Shown in pieces: positions 7,738 to 15,495 of a stretch of DNA of 20,187 nt. The translations under genes were made by a program, and so were the position numbers. Under the pieces are notes generated by a model. It was not told the DNA's origin and searched no databases. It was given only the letters and a program-made list of their open reading frames with translations. The DNA comes from Candidatus Daviesbacteria bacterium (GTDB taxonomy: Bacteria; Patescibacteria; Microgenomatia; Daviesbacterales; UBA10151). The stretch spans positions 1 through 20,187 of the forward strand of contig JAUSHE010000017.1 of the NCBI GenBank assembly GCA_030648435.1. Direction: 5' to 3'. Position 1 is the first letter of the stretch; each line of letters starts with the position of its first letter.

Positions 7738-8466
7738 ATGCGCTTTTTTTTGACCATAATCTTAAGTCTTTTTTTTCTTCCTACTCCTGTTCAGGCTGCA
7801 GCTTTACGGGTGCCGATTTTAACTTATCACTACATTGCCAATAATCCTAATCCAAAAGATATTCAAAGGGATGCTTTGTCTGTTTCCCCTGATAAATTTG
7901 AGGCGCAGATGTCATATCTATCCCAAAACGGCTACACGCCAATTACCCTGGATACTTTATACGGCATCTATAATAAACAAACGTCTGTTCCTGCAAAACC
8001 CGTGGTGCTAACATTTGATGACGGATACATTGATTTTTATACGAATGTCTTTCCGGTTTTGCGGAGGTTTAACTTTCATGCGGTTTCCTTTATCCCGACC
8101 GGTTTAATAGGAGGAGGTTATTACATGAATTGGAGCCAGATAAAAGAAATCGCTTCTTCCGGTCTGGTTACTTTTGAAGGGCATACGGTAAATCATGTCA
8201 ATTTGCCTTCCTTGAGTTATACAGCTGCGCTCAAACAATTGGTTGACTCAAAAAATATTATTCAGGCAAATACCGGTTATCCTGTTAATTTTGTGGCATA
8301 TCCATATGGATCAAGTAATGGTACAGTTCAAGCGGCTGCCCGGCAGGCAGGTTATGCCGGGGGTTTGGGAATATGGTATGGGAAGCCTGGAGGGCCAAGT
8401 ATGAATATGCCAAGGATTAAAGTAAGTGGCTTTTGGAGTATTAAAGATTTTGCCTCCAGGCTTTAA
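7738..8466 (+). CDS. Exported polysaccharide deacetylase (NodB-homology family)
   Basis: A 242-residue carbohydrate esterase family 4 type protein. Residues 1-20 form a signal peptide (hydrophobic core, then PVQA before AALRV), so it acts outside the membrane. The NodB motifs are present: TFDDG at residues 92-96 with the catalytic/metal aspartates 94-95, the metal-binding HTVNH (His149, His153), and AYPYG at 187-191. Such enzymes remove N-acetyl or O-acetyl groups from peptidoglycan or other surface glycans; the substrate cannot be told here. It is the first of two tandem deacetylases. TATAAT at 7729-7734 lies only 3 bases before ATG, too close for a normal leader. No Shine-Dalgarno sequence is present. 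Confidence 0.88.
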   Translation: MRFFLTIILSLFFLPTPVQAAALRVPILTYHYIANNPNPKDIQRDALSVSPDKFEAQMSYLSQNGYTPITLDTLYGIYNKQTSVPAKPVVLTFDDGYIDFYTNVFPVLRRFNFHAVSFIPTGLIGGGYYMNWSQIKEIASSGLVTFEGHTVNHVNLPSLSYTAALKQLVDSKNIIQANTGYPVNFVAYPYGSSNGTVQAAARQAGYAGGLGIWYGKPGGPSMNMPRIKVSGFWSIKDFASRL

Positions 8467-8515
8467 GATTGTTAATATTAGAAAGCTATGACAGAAATTA
8501 GTGGGGTTGAACTAA

Positions 8516-9382
8516 ATGAAAAAATCTTACGTCCGGTATTTAAATTTGGCTTTACTGATTGTATTAGCCATATTGATTTTAATTTTTCTTTATATCTTTA
8601 AATTATCCGATTTTAATAAACCAATTCCCGATGCGATTACATTACCTAAGGAAGTACAAGAATCGATTGCAAATTTGAAGCCCCAGAAAGTTTTAAATGT
8701 GCCGATACTTTTGTATCACTATGTGGAGTATGTCAAAGACGAAGGGGATACTATCAGAAAATCCTTGAATATTACCCCTTATATGTTTGAGCAGGAAATT
8801 AAAACCTTAGAAGATGACGGTTATACTTTTGTTACTATGTCTGATTTAGCTGATGCATTAGATGATAAAAATAATCTGCCTTCCAAGCCGGTTATTTTGA
8901 CTTTTGATGACGGCTACAGGGATTTTTATACTGATGTTTTTCCAATTTTAAAAAAATATCAAGTTAAGGCAGTTGCATATATTGTGCCAAATTTCTTAAA
9001 TAAGCCAAATAATATGGATACATGGATGTTAAAAGAAATTGCCAAAAGCGGTTTAGTTGAAATAGGAGCACATACTATGAATCATGCTTATTTATCCGAT
9101 CTGCCGCTTGAAAGAGTTAAGTATGAGGTGGAGGAGAGTAAAAAATATCTTGAAAAAAATCTGGGAATTCCTGTAACTACTTTTGCTTATCCAAATGGTA
9201 CTTTTGATAATCAGATAATTGATGTTGTGAAAAAAGCAGGTTTTAAAACTGCCGTGACTACCATAAATGGTATTTTTGCTCAGGATATAAACAGATTTTT
9301 TCTATACAGAATTAGACCCGGTGCGCGTACCGGCCAGTCATTGCTTAATTTATTGGATAATCCCGATGCAATTAAATATTAA
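8516..9382 (+). CDS. Membrane-anchored polysaccharide deacetylase
   Basis: A 288-residue paralog of the preceding gene. Residues about 5-28 form a single hydrophobic segment that looks like an uncleaved anchor, followed by a linker and a NodB domain from about residue 60. Key residues are intact: LTFDDG with Asp131-Asp132, HTMNH (His186, His190), and FAYPNG. The same layout, LTFDDGY.DFYT.VFP.L, occurs in both copies, indicating a tandem duplication with one secreted and one anchored form. It probably deacetylates cell-wall or surface glycan. A GGGG stretch 9 bases before ATG may be a weak ribosome-binding site; the 49-base gap shows no clear promoter. Confidence 0.88.
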   Translation: MKKSYVRYLNLALLIVLAILILIFLYIFKLSDFNKPIPDAITLPKEVQESIANLKPQKVLNVPILLYHYVEYVKDEGDTIRKSLNITPYMFEQEIKTLEDDGYTFVTMSDLADALDDKNNLPSKPVILTFDDGYRDFYTDVFPILKKYQVKAVAYIVPNFLNKPNNMDTWMLKEIAKSGLVEIGAHTMNHAYLSDLPLERVKYEVEESKKYLEKNLGIPVTTFAYPNGTFDNQIIDVVKKAGFKTAVTTINGIFAQDINRFFLYRIRPGARTGQSLLNLLDNPDAIKY

Positions 9383-9385
9383 ACG

Positions 9386-9415
9386 TTGTTCTCATGCAGC
9401 AGTTTAGTCTACAAT
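9386..9415 (+). promoter_or_regulatory. Promoter for pps
   Basis: TTGTTC (9386-9391), an 18-base spacer and TACAAT (9410-9415) precede the pps ATG at 9425 by 9 bases. The predicted transcription start falls within a few bases of ATG, so the mRNA would be leaderless or nearly so. No Shine-Dalgarno sequence is visible between the -10 and ATG. Confidence 0.5.
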
Positions 9416-9424
9416 ATTATTTAT

Positions 9425-11788
9425 ATGTCCTTACCGGAAAAACCATTTACTAAACTTTTTGAGGAACTGAAAATTGAGGATGTGCCTGAGGCAGGTGGGA
9501 AAAACGCATCCTTGGGCGAGATGATCCAGACTCTTCCTGATATAGAAATTCCAAGCGGATTTGTGGTGACAGCAACTGCTTATAAATATTTTCTTTCAAA
9601 AACAGGTTTGGATGATTATATAAAAAAAGAACTGAAAGGCTTGAATACAAAAAGTTTGGAAGATTTGCAAAGATGCGGGGATAATATCAGAGAAAAAATA
9701 AAAAGTACCGAATTTCCGGAGGCGCTTGAAGCGTCTATCAGGGAAGCGTTTAAAGCAGCTGAAAAAAGATACGGCAAAGGCTCCGATTTTGCAGTCCGTT
9801 CTTCCGCCACAGCCGAGGATCTGCCGGGAGCTTCATTTGCAGGTGAACACGAAACGTTTCTAAACGTCAGGGGCGGGGAAGATATTTTAATGGCTGTTAA
9901 AAAGGCAATGGCCTCTCTTTTTACCGACAGGGCGATTTCTTACAGAGTAGATAAAGGTTTTGATCATTTAAAAATCTATTTATCCGTTGGTGTGCAAAAG
10001 ATGGTCCGTTCGGATTTAGGTTGTTCAGGGGTAATGTTTACACTTGATACGGAAAGTGGTTTTCCGGATGTAGTTTTAATAAACGGGGCATGGGGTTTGG
10101 GAGAAATGATAGTGCAGGGCGAGGTTATACCGGATGAATTTTTGGTTTTCAAAAAAACCTCTGCCATTATTGAGAAAAAAATAGGCTCTAAAATAAAAAA
10201 AATGATCTACGGGCAGGATAATCCCACCAAGATAGTTGAAACCAATGATAAAGAAAAACAGTCTCTTGTGCTTTCCGATGAAGAAGTTTTAAAACTTGCA
10301 GATTGGGGGATGAAAATTGAAAAACATTATTCGGACAAAAATCAAAAATGGACACCCATGGATATTGAATGGGCTAAAGACGGAACAAATGGGAAAATGT
10401 ATATCATACAAGCCAGACCCGAGACAGTTCATGCTGTCAGAGATTATTCCAAGATAAAAGAATATGTGAGGGATCAGGCAGGGGTTCAAATTGTAAGCGG
10501 AGCCTCCATTGGTAATAAAATAGCAACCGGTAAGGCTAGAGTTATTTTGAGTCCTTCGGATATAAAATTGTTCAAGGCCGATGAGGTTTTAGTGACCAGA
10601 ATGACTGATCCGGATTGGGAGCCGATTATGAAGATCGCTTCAGCAATTGTTACTGATGAAGGGGGGCGGACTTCCCATGCAGCGATTGTATCAAGAGAGC
10701 TGGGCATTCCGGCAATTGTCGGATGCAAAGATGCCACCGCCAAAATTAAAAACGGAGAATTGGTAACCATAGATTGCTCGGGAGCAGAGGGGGTTGTTTA
10801 CAAAGGCAAGTTGGATTTTAAGATTGTGGAACATGATGTTAAAAAAATTCCTCAAACTGAAACGCATATCATGATGAATATCGCGACTCCCCAAACTGCT
10901 TTTGAAAAATCTTTTTTGCCGAATAAAGGGGTAGGTTTAGCCAGGGAAGAATTTATCATTGCTTCGGAAATAGGAATTCATCCGATGGCTTTAATAAATT
11001 ATAAAAAACTGCCTAAAGCTGTTAAAGAGGTAGTTGATAAAAAAACATTAGGGTATCAGGACAAAAGGCAGTTTTATATAGATAAATTGGCGTATGGGAT
11101 AGCCAGGATTTCTACGGCATTTTATCCAAATCCCGTGATTGTCCGTTTTTCGGATTTTAAAACTAATGAATACAGGTCGCTCCTGGGAGGTTATTTATTT
11201 GAACCGCAAGAGGAAAATCCAATGATCGGCTGGAGAGGCGCCTCAAGATATTACGCTGCTGATTTTATGCCGGCTTTCATTTTAGAAATAGAAGCAATAA
11301 AAAAGGTCATCGGGGAAATGGGTCTGAGCAATACCGCTGTAATGATACCGTTTTGCAGGACTCCCGAAGAAGGGAAAAAAGTTGTTAAGATAATGAAAGA
11401 TAACGGCCTGAAAAATATTAAAACTTATGTAATGTGTGAAATTCCGGCAAATGTAATTTTAGCAGATCAATTTTTAGATGTTTTTGACGGCATGAGTATT
11501 GGATCAAATGATCTGACACAACTGACTTTAGGAATTGACAGAGATGGTAATGACAAAATAAAAGGTATTGCCAATGAAAATGATCCGGCTGTAAAGGAAT
11601 TAATTTCGCAAGTGATTAAAAAATGCAAAGCCAGGGGAAAATATATCGGCATTTGCGGGCAAGCCCCGTCCGATTATCCCGAGTTTGTTAAGTTTTTGGT
11701 AAAAGAGGGGATTGACAGTATCTCCCTAAGTCCCGATACTGTTATTCAAACCACCCTGGCTGTCCACAAATTGGAACAAAATCAGTAA
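9425..11788 (+). CDS. ppsA: Phosphoenolpyruvate synthase
   Basis: A 787-residue PEP synthase (pyruvate + ATP + water to PEP + AMP + Pi), normal length for the family. The N-terminal nucleotide-binding domain has GGKNASLGEM, FAVRSSATAEDLPGASFAG and IQARPETVHA. The central phosphohistidine domain has GGRTSHAAIVSRELGIP with catalytic His418. The C-terminal PEP/pyruvate TIM barrel has RFSDFKTNEYRSLLGG, ENPMIGWRGASRY, GSNDLTQLTLGIDRD and YIGICGQAPSD with the expected catalytic Cys744. ATG at 9425 was chosen over the in-frame TTG at 9386, because that TTG lies in a probable -35 box and the protein family begins near SLPEKPF. With eno and gpmA downstream it forms a gluconeogenic or reversible lower-glycolysis cassette. 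Confidence 0.94.
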   Translation: MSLPEKPFTKLFEELKIEDVPEAGGKNASLGEMIQTLPDIEIPSGFVVTATAYKYFLSKTGLDDYIKKELKGLNTKSLEDLQRCGDNIREKIKSTEFPEALEASIREAFKAAEKRYGKGSDFAVRSSATAEDLPGASFAGEHETFLNVRGGEDILMAVKKAMASLFTDRAISYRVDKGFDHLKIYLSVGVQKMVRSDLGCSGVMFTLDTESGFPDVVLINGAWGLGEMIVQGEVIPDEFLVFKKTSAIIEKKIGSKIKKMIYGQDNPTKIVETNDKEKQSLVLSDEEVLKLADWGMKIEKHYSDKNQKWTPMDIEWAKDGTNGKMYIIQARPETVHAVRDYSKIKEYVRDQAGVQIVSGASIGNKIATGKARVILSPSDIKLFKADEVLVTRMTDPDWEPIMKIASAIVTDEGGRTSHAAIVSRELGIPAIVGCKDATAKIKNGELVTIDCSGAEGVVYKGKLDFKIVEHDVKKIPQTETHIMMNIATPQTAFEKSFLPNKGVGLAREEFIIASEIGIHPMALINYKKLPKAVKEVVDKKTLGYQDKRQFYIDKLAYGIARISTAFYPNPVIVRFSDFKTNEYRSLLGGYLFEPQEENPMIGWRGASRYYAADFMPAFILEIEAIKKVIGEMGLSNTAVMIPFCRTPEEGKKVVKIMKDNGLKNIKTYVMCEIPANVILADQFLDVFDGMSIGSNDLTQLTLGIDRDGNDKIKGIANENDPAVKELISQVIKKCKARGKYIGICGQAPSDYPEFVKFLVKEGIDSISLSPDTVIQTTLAVHKLEQNQ

Positions 11789-11801
11789 TTTCTGATAAAC
11801 T
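11771..11801 (+). promoter_or_regulatory. Possible promoter for eno-gpmA
   Basis: TGATAAACT at 11793-11801 is an extended -10-like element 6 bases before the eno ATG. TTGGAA at 11771-11776 could serve as -35 with a 19-base spacer, slightly long. It overlaps the end of pps, so eno could be read both from this site and by read-through. The predicted transcript would be leaderless. Confidence 0.4.
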
Positions 11802-11807
11802 AAAGTA

Positions 11808-12956
11808 ATGAAAGTACAGCAAATTAGTGTAAAGATAATCAATGATTCACGCGGTGAAAAGACACTGGAAGCGGATCTGACTCTGGATGGGCAGGAAGTA
11901 ACTACCAGTGTACCGTCGGGAAAGAGTAAAGGCAGTAATGAAGCATTTGTTTTAGAGCCGGAACTGGCTATCAGGAAACTTGATGAGATAGAACCTAAAC
12001 TATTGCAGGATTTTGAATCTCTTGAGCAATTTGACCAGTTTTTAATTCAGTTAGACGGGACATCCAACAAACAAAACCTGGGAGGCAATTTAATTTTAGG
12101 TTTGAGTACTGCATTTACAAAAGCCTGGGCTAAACTGCAAAACCTGGAGCTGTTTCAACTGATTGCGCAAATTTCAAAACAGGAAATTAAATTGCCGCTT
12201 TGTTTTTTTAATTTAATTAACGGGGGTCTTCACGTCGATTCGATCCTGAGCGAAGCCGAAGGACCAAAACCTCATTTACCTTTTCAGGAATATTTATTTA
12301 TACCCCAAACAGTCTCCCCAAAACAAAATTTGGATTTAGCGCTGGCAGCCATTAATATTCTTAAAGAAAAAATCCAAAATGAATATAGTCAGGTAAATTA
12401 TGGTGACGAGGGCGGTTTTACAGTTCCGTCTGATGACCCTCTAAAAGGTTTGCAACTTCTGCAAAACTTTGAGGGCAAACTGGGTCTGGATGTTGCCGCA
12501 TCGGCCATGTCACAAAAGCCATCTATAGAACAGATCCAAAAAATTGCTGAAGATTTTAATATTTTATCTATTGAAGATCCTTTTGATGAAGAGGATTGGG
12601 AAAGTTTTGCCAAACTGACAACCAAAATCGGCAGCAGGATTTGGATTGTGGGGGATGATTTATTAACAACAAATGTTTTAAGAATTAAAACAGCTCATGA
12701 TCTTGGTGCTGTCAATGCTGTTTTAATTAAACCAAATCAGATCGGCACAATAACGGAAACCATTCAGGCAGCGCTGCTGGCCAAAAGTTATGGTTGGAAA
12801 ATAATTGTCAGTCATAGATCAGGTGAAACAATGGACAGTTTTATTGCAGATCTGGCAGTGGGACTCGGTGCTGACGGATTAAAATCCGGCTGCCCGCTGC
12901 AGAAAGAAAGATTAGTTAAATACGAGAGGTTAGTAGAAATAGAAAGAACATGGTAA
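11808..12956 (+). CDS. eno: Enolase, short divergent form with repeat insertion
   Basis: A 382-residue enolase, shorter than the usual 415-430, interconverting 2-phosphoglycerate and PEP. The N-terminal loop is SGKSKGSNEA instead of SGASTG..EA, but keeps the metal-ligand Ser40 position. His142, catalytic Glu201 in GDEGG, metal ligands Asp228, Glu256 (EDPF) and Asp283, Lys308 (LIKPNQIGT), His336 (SHRSGET) and Lys359 (LKSG) are all present, so activity is plausible. Between His142 and FQE (Glu161) the protein is about 10 residues longer than typical enolases. The extra residues include ILSEAEG, encoded by a dispersed repeat copy. This is the mobile catalytic loop, so the insertion is notable. 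It overlaps gpmA by 7 bases and follows pps closely. Confidence 0.93.
   Translation: MKVQQISVKIINDSRGEKTLEADLTLDGQEVTTSVPSGKSKGSNEAFVLEPELAIRKLDEIEPKLLQDFESLEQFDQFLIQLDGTSNKQNLGGNLILGLSTAFTKAWAKLQNLELFQLIAQISKQEIKLPLCFFNLINGGLHVDSILSEAEGPKPHLPFQEYLFIPQTVSPKQNLDLALAAINILKEKIQNEYSQVNYGDEGGFTVPSDDPLKGLQLLQNFEGKLGLDVAASAMSQKPSIEQIQKIAEDFNILSIEDPFDEEDWESFAKLTTKIGSRIWIVGDDLLTTNVLRIKTAHDLGAVNAVLIKPNQIGTITETIQAALLAKSYGWKIIVSHRSGETMDSFIADLAVGLGADGLKSGCPLQKERLVKYERLVEIERTW
12244..12263. repeat. Dispersed 20-bp repeat inside the enolase gene
   Basis: TCCTGAGCGAAGCCGAAGGA differs at one base from the intergenic copy at 6584-6603. It is read in frame as part of ILSEAEG, residues 146-152 of enolase, in the loop after His142. 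The local length excess against ordinary enolases is about 30 bases, slightly more than the repeat, consistent with an element plus a few duplicated or flanking bases. Confidence 0.75.
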
Positions 12957-13561
12957 AACTAGTTTTAGTAAGACATGGGCAGTCACGATGGAACGCAACC
13001 GGGGCCTGGACTGGTTTAACAGACATTAGTCTTGATGAGAAAGGAATGGATTTGGCAAGAAAGGATGGGGAAGTACTAAAAAATATTTCTTTCCAAATAG
13101 CTTTTACTTCAGAATTAAGACGGGCTCAGCAATCACTTGATGAGATTAAAAACGTGCTGGGTAATATTCCTACCATTGAAGACGCTGCAATTAATGAAAG
13201 AGATTACGGAGATTTAACGGGTAAAAATAAATTAGAAGTAGAAAAAAAGTACGGTGAGGAGCAGTATTTAAAATGGAGAAGAAGCTGGGATTATCCTGTT
13301 CCAAACGGTGAAACACTAAAAGATGTTTACAATCGGGTAGTGCCTTTTTATCAGAATAGTATTTTGCCTGAGGTAAAAAAGGGCAAGAATGTTTTAGTAG
13401 TTGCTCATGGGAATTCTTTGCGTGCTTTAATTAAATATTTAGAAAATATTCCGGATGAAGAAATTCCAAATCTGGAACTGGCTACGGGAGAGATTTATAT
13501 TTATGAAATGAGTAAAGCAGGTGTAATAATAAGCAAAGAAGTAAAAACTGTGAGGATTTGA
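12950..13561 (+). CDS. gpmA: 2,3-bisphosphoglycerate-dependent phosphoglycerate mutase
   Basis: A 203-residue histidine-phosphatase-fold protein that should interconvert 3- and 2-phosphoglycerate. It has VRHGQSRWN with the phosphohistidine His9, FTSELRRAQQS, NERDYGDLTGKNK with acid/base Glu83, W.RSWDYPVPNGETLKD, and VVAHGNSLRALIKYL with His153. The NERxYG..GxNK and HGNSLRA motifs indicate true dPGM rather than a generic phosphatase. It is shorter than the usual 230-250 residues, mainly in the middle and at the C-terminus. The ATG overlaps the end of eno, whose product acts on the next step. Its stop abuts the yraN stop on the other strand with no base between. Confidence 0.9.
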   Translation: MVKLVLVRHGQSRWNATGAWTGLTDISLDEKGMDLARKDGEVLKNISFQIAFTSELRRAQQSLDEIKNVLGNIPTIEDAAINERDYGDLTGKNKLEVEKKYGEEQYLKWRRSWDYPVPNGETLKDVYNRVVPFYQNSILPEVKKGKNVLVVAHGNSLRALIKYLENIPDEEIPNLELATGEIYIYEMSKAGVIISKEVKTVRI

Positions 13562-13918
13562 TTATAGATAAACATTTTCGTAGTGGTTCAAACTTAGAAG
13601 TTCGTTAGTTTCCGATAGGATAATTGCTACCACATCAATGCGGCAGGGGAGGGTTTTTCCGTTCAGATAAACTTCAGCCATTTTTTTTATCTTTCCTAAT
13701 TTATAGGCATTAATCATTTCCTCCGGCAAGCCAAAATCAACTCCTTTCTTAGCTTTTACTTCCACAAAAACCAGAATCCCCTTGTCATTTGCTATAATAT
13801 CAATTTCCCCAAATTTATTGCTGAAATTTTGTTCCAGAATTTCATAACCTTTTTTCTTTAGAGCTTCAACTGCCAGATTTTCCGCCAAAAATCCTACTTT
13901 GCGGTTATCCTGTTTCAT
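13562..13918 (-). CDS. yraN: YraN/UPF0102 family nuclease-fold protein
   Basis: A 118-residue member of the UPF0102 family, with a restriction-endonuclease-like fold. The family pattern is visible: GFLAENLAVEALKKKGYEIL, then NFSNKFGEIDIIA, then LVFVEVKAKK; the acidic and Lys residues of GEIDIIA and FVEVK are the predicted nuclease core. The biochemical role is not well established; it is often near dprA and comM and is suspected to act in DNA processing. ATG at 13918 overlaps the comM stop (ATGA), so it is co-translated as the last gene of the minus-strand unit. The length is typical. Confidence 0.9.
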   Translation of the reverse strand: MKQDNRKVGFLAENLAVEALKKKGYEILEQNFSNKFGEIDIIANDKGILVFVEVKAKKGVDFGLPEEMINAYKLGKIKKMAEVYLNGKTLPCRIDVVAIILSETNELLSLNHYENVYL

Positions 13919-15495
13919 ATAATCTGCCTGTATTGTAAGGCTTCGGCCATGTGCAGAGGGAGGATTTTTTCGTTAGACTCCAGGTCGGCAATTGTGCGGG
14001 CCACTTTGATTAAACGGAAATAACTGCGGGCGGAAAAATCAAACCGGTCAGCAGCCACCTTTAACAAATTTTCCGCCTCAGCTGTTAGAAAACAGTGTTT
14101 TTTGACATCGGCATTTCTCATCTGGGAGTTGGTATAAAGACCGATTTTTCCATTTTTGAAACGTGTGCTTTGAACCTTTCTGGCTTTTAGCACCTGCTCT
14201 TTGGCTTTTTTTGAAGTTAGTCTGTCTGCGGGATGTTCTTGAGTCAGGGATAGTTTTTCCGTCTCAACAGCTGCCACAGCTACGAATAAATCAATCCGGT
14301 CCAAAATCGGGCCGGAGATGCGAAGGCGGTATTTGGCAATCTGTTTATCGGAGCATTTACATTCCCGTCTCGGGTGTCCCAGATAGCCACATGGACAGGG
14401 GTTGATTGCGGCAATCAGGGTAAAGCTGGCCGGGTATCTGATATGCCCTGCGACGCGGACAATTTCCACAGTGCCATCCTCCATTGGCTGTCTTAAACCT
14501 TCCAGCACAGTTCTTGGAAATTCAGGCATTTCATCCAAAAATAATACCCCGAGATGCGCCAGGCTGACTTCACCCGGTAAAGGGTTGCTGCCCCCGCCGA
14601 TCATCCCGGCTGTGGAGGTGCCATGATGAGGGGATCGGAACGGACGTTTGTAAACTAACGGCTGGCCGGGCCTGAGCAATCCTGAGACAGAGTAGATGCG
14701 GGTTACTTCCAGAGCTTCGGAATTGCTTAAGGGAGGCAAGATTCCGGGCAATGCCTTGGACAGCATTGTTTTGCCGGTGCCCGGCGGACCCCACATCAAC
14801 AAGTTATGGCCTCCGGCAGCTGCAATAATTAAAGCTCTTTTGGCCTGCTCCTGTCCCGCAATCTCCACCAGGTCAAATTCCGGCAATGCAAGTTCATCAA
14901 TATCCTTAAGAGGTTTTTCAGTTAAAGGAGTAATTTCCCGGCCCAGGAAATGGCTGGCTAGCTGGGTAAGTGTCTTGACGGGTATAATTTTGATACCGGT
15001 AACTACAGATGCTTCAGAAGCGCTTTCTGCCGGGACAAAAATTACAGATCCGGTACCACACTTTTTTGCAAAAAGTCCAAGCAGTAAAATACCCCGGGTT
15101 GGCCTCAAAGTTCCGTCAAGGGATAATTCGCCATAGAAAAAAGATTTTGTTAAATCAACTTCGCCCTCACCTGGAAGGTGGGCTTTGACTCCTTCCAGGT
15201 GGACTGGAATCTGTCCGCTGGCCAAAAGCACTCCAATGGCAATCGGTAAATCATAGGCTGCCCCGTCTTTTGGTAAGTCGGCAGGAGCAAGATTAACCGT
15301 GATTTTTTTCGGCGGGAAATCCAGCTTGGAATTAATGATTGCTGTTTTGACGCGTTCCCGCGCTTCCTCAATAGCCTTACTGGCTAAACCAACAATAGTA
15401 AAACCGGGAAATCCGGCGGATGCCACATCCACCTCCACATCTACAGGTACTGTTTCTAAACCAATATTAGCAATAGAACGGATTTTAATTAACAT
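13915..15495 (-). CDS. comM: ComM/YifB family AAA+ ATPase (Mg-chelatase-like)
   Basis: A 526-residue YifB/ComM protein of normal length. The N-terminal Lon-protease-like domain (about residues 1-170) has ITVNLAPADLPKDGAAYDLP. The AAA+ Mg-chelatase-type core has Walker A GPPGTGKT (Gly236-Lys242), Walker B VLFLDE (Asp321-Glu322) and RSPHHGTSTAG. INPCPCGYLG..RRECKC supplies the cysteine cluster. The C-terminal domain contains FSARSYFRLIKVARTIADLE. In competent bacteria ComM is a hexameric helicase that promotes branch migration during integration of taken-up DNA. It overlaps dprA by 11 bases and yraN by 4, forming a DNA-processing trio. No defect was seen. Confidence 0.94.
   Translation of the reverse strand: MLIKIRSIANIGLETVPVDVEVDVASAGFPGFTIVGLASKAIEEARERVKTAIINSKLDFPPKKITVNLAPADLPKDGAAYDLPIAIGVLLASGQIPVHLEGVKAHLPGEGEVDLTKSFFYGELSLDGTLRPTRGILLLGLFAKKCGTGSVIFVPAESASEASVVTGIKIIPVKTLTQLASHFLGREITPLTEKPLKDIDELALPEFDLVEIAGQEQAKRALIIAAAGGHNLLMWGPPGTGKTMLSKALPGILPPLSNSEALEVTRIYSVSGLLRPGQPLVYKRPFRSPHHGTSTAGMIGGGSNPLPGEVSLAHLGVLFLDEMPEFPRTVLEGLRQPMEDGTVEIVRVAGHIRYPASFTLIAAINPCPCGYLGHPRRECKCSDKQIAKYRLRISGPILDRIDLFVAVAAVETEKLSLTQEHPADRLTSKKAKEQVLKARKVQSTRFKNGKIGLYTNSQMRNADVKKHCFLTAEAENLLKVAADRFDFSARSYFRLIKVARTIADLESNEKILPLHMAEALQYRQII

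Noticed and set aside
9386..9424. TTG as start of pps adding 13 residues
   Set aside because: It lies in a probable -35 box, the extra residues do not look like the family, and ATG at 9425 begins right before the conserved N-terminal region.
14163..15136. Open frames opposite comM
   Set aside because: They are antisense to a well-conserved ComM with intact Walker motifs and show no family features; they reflect codon bias of comM.
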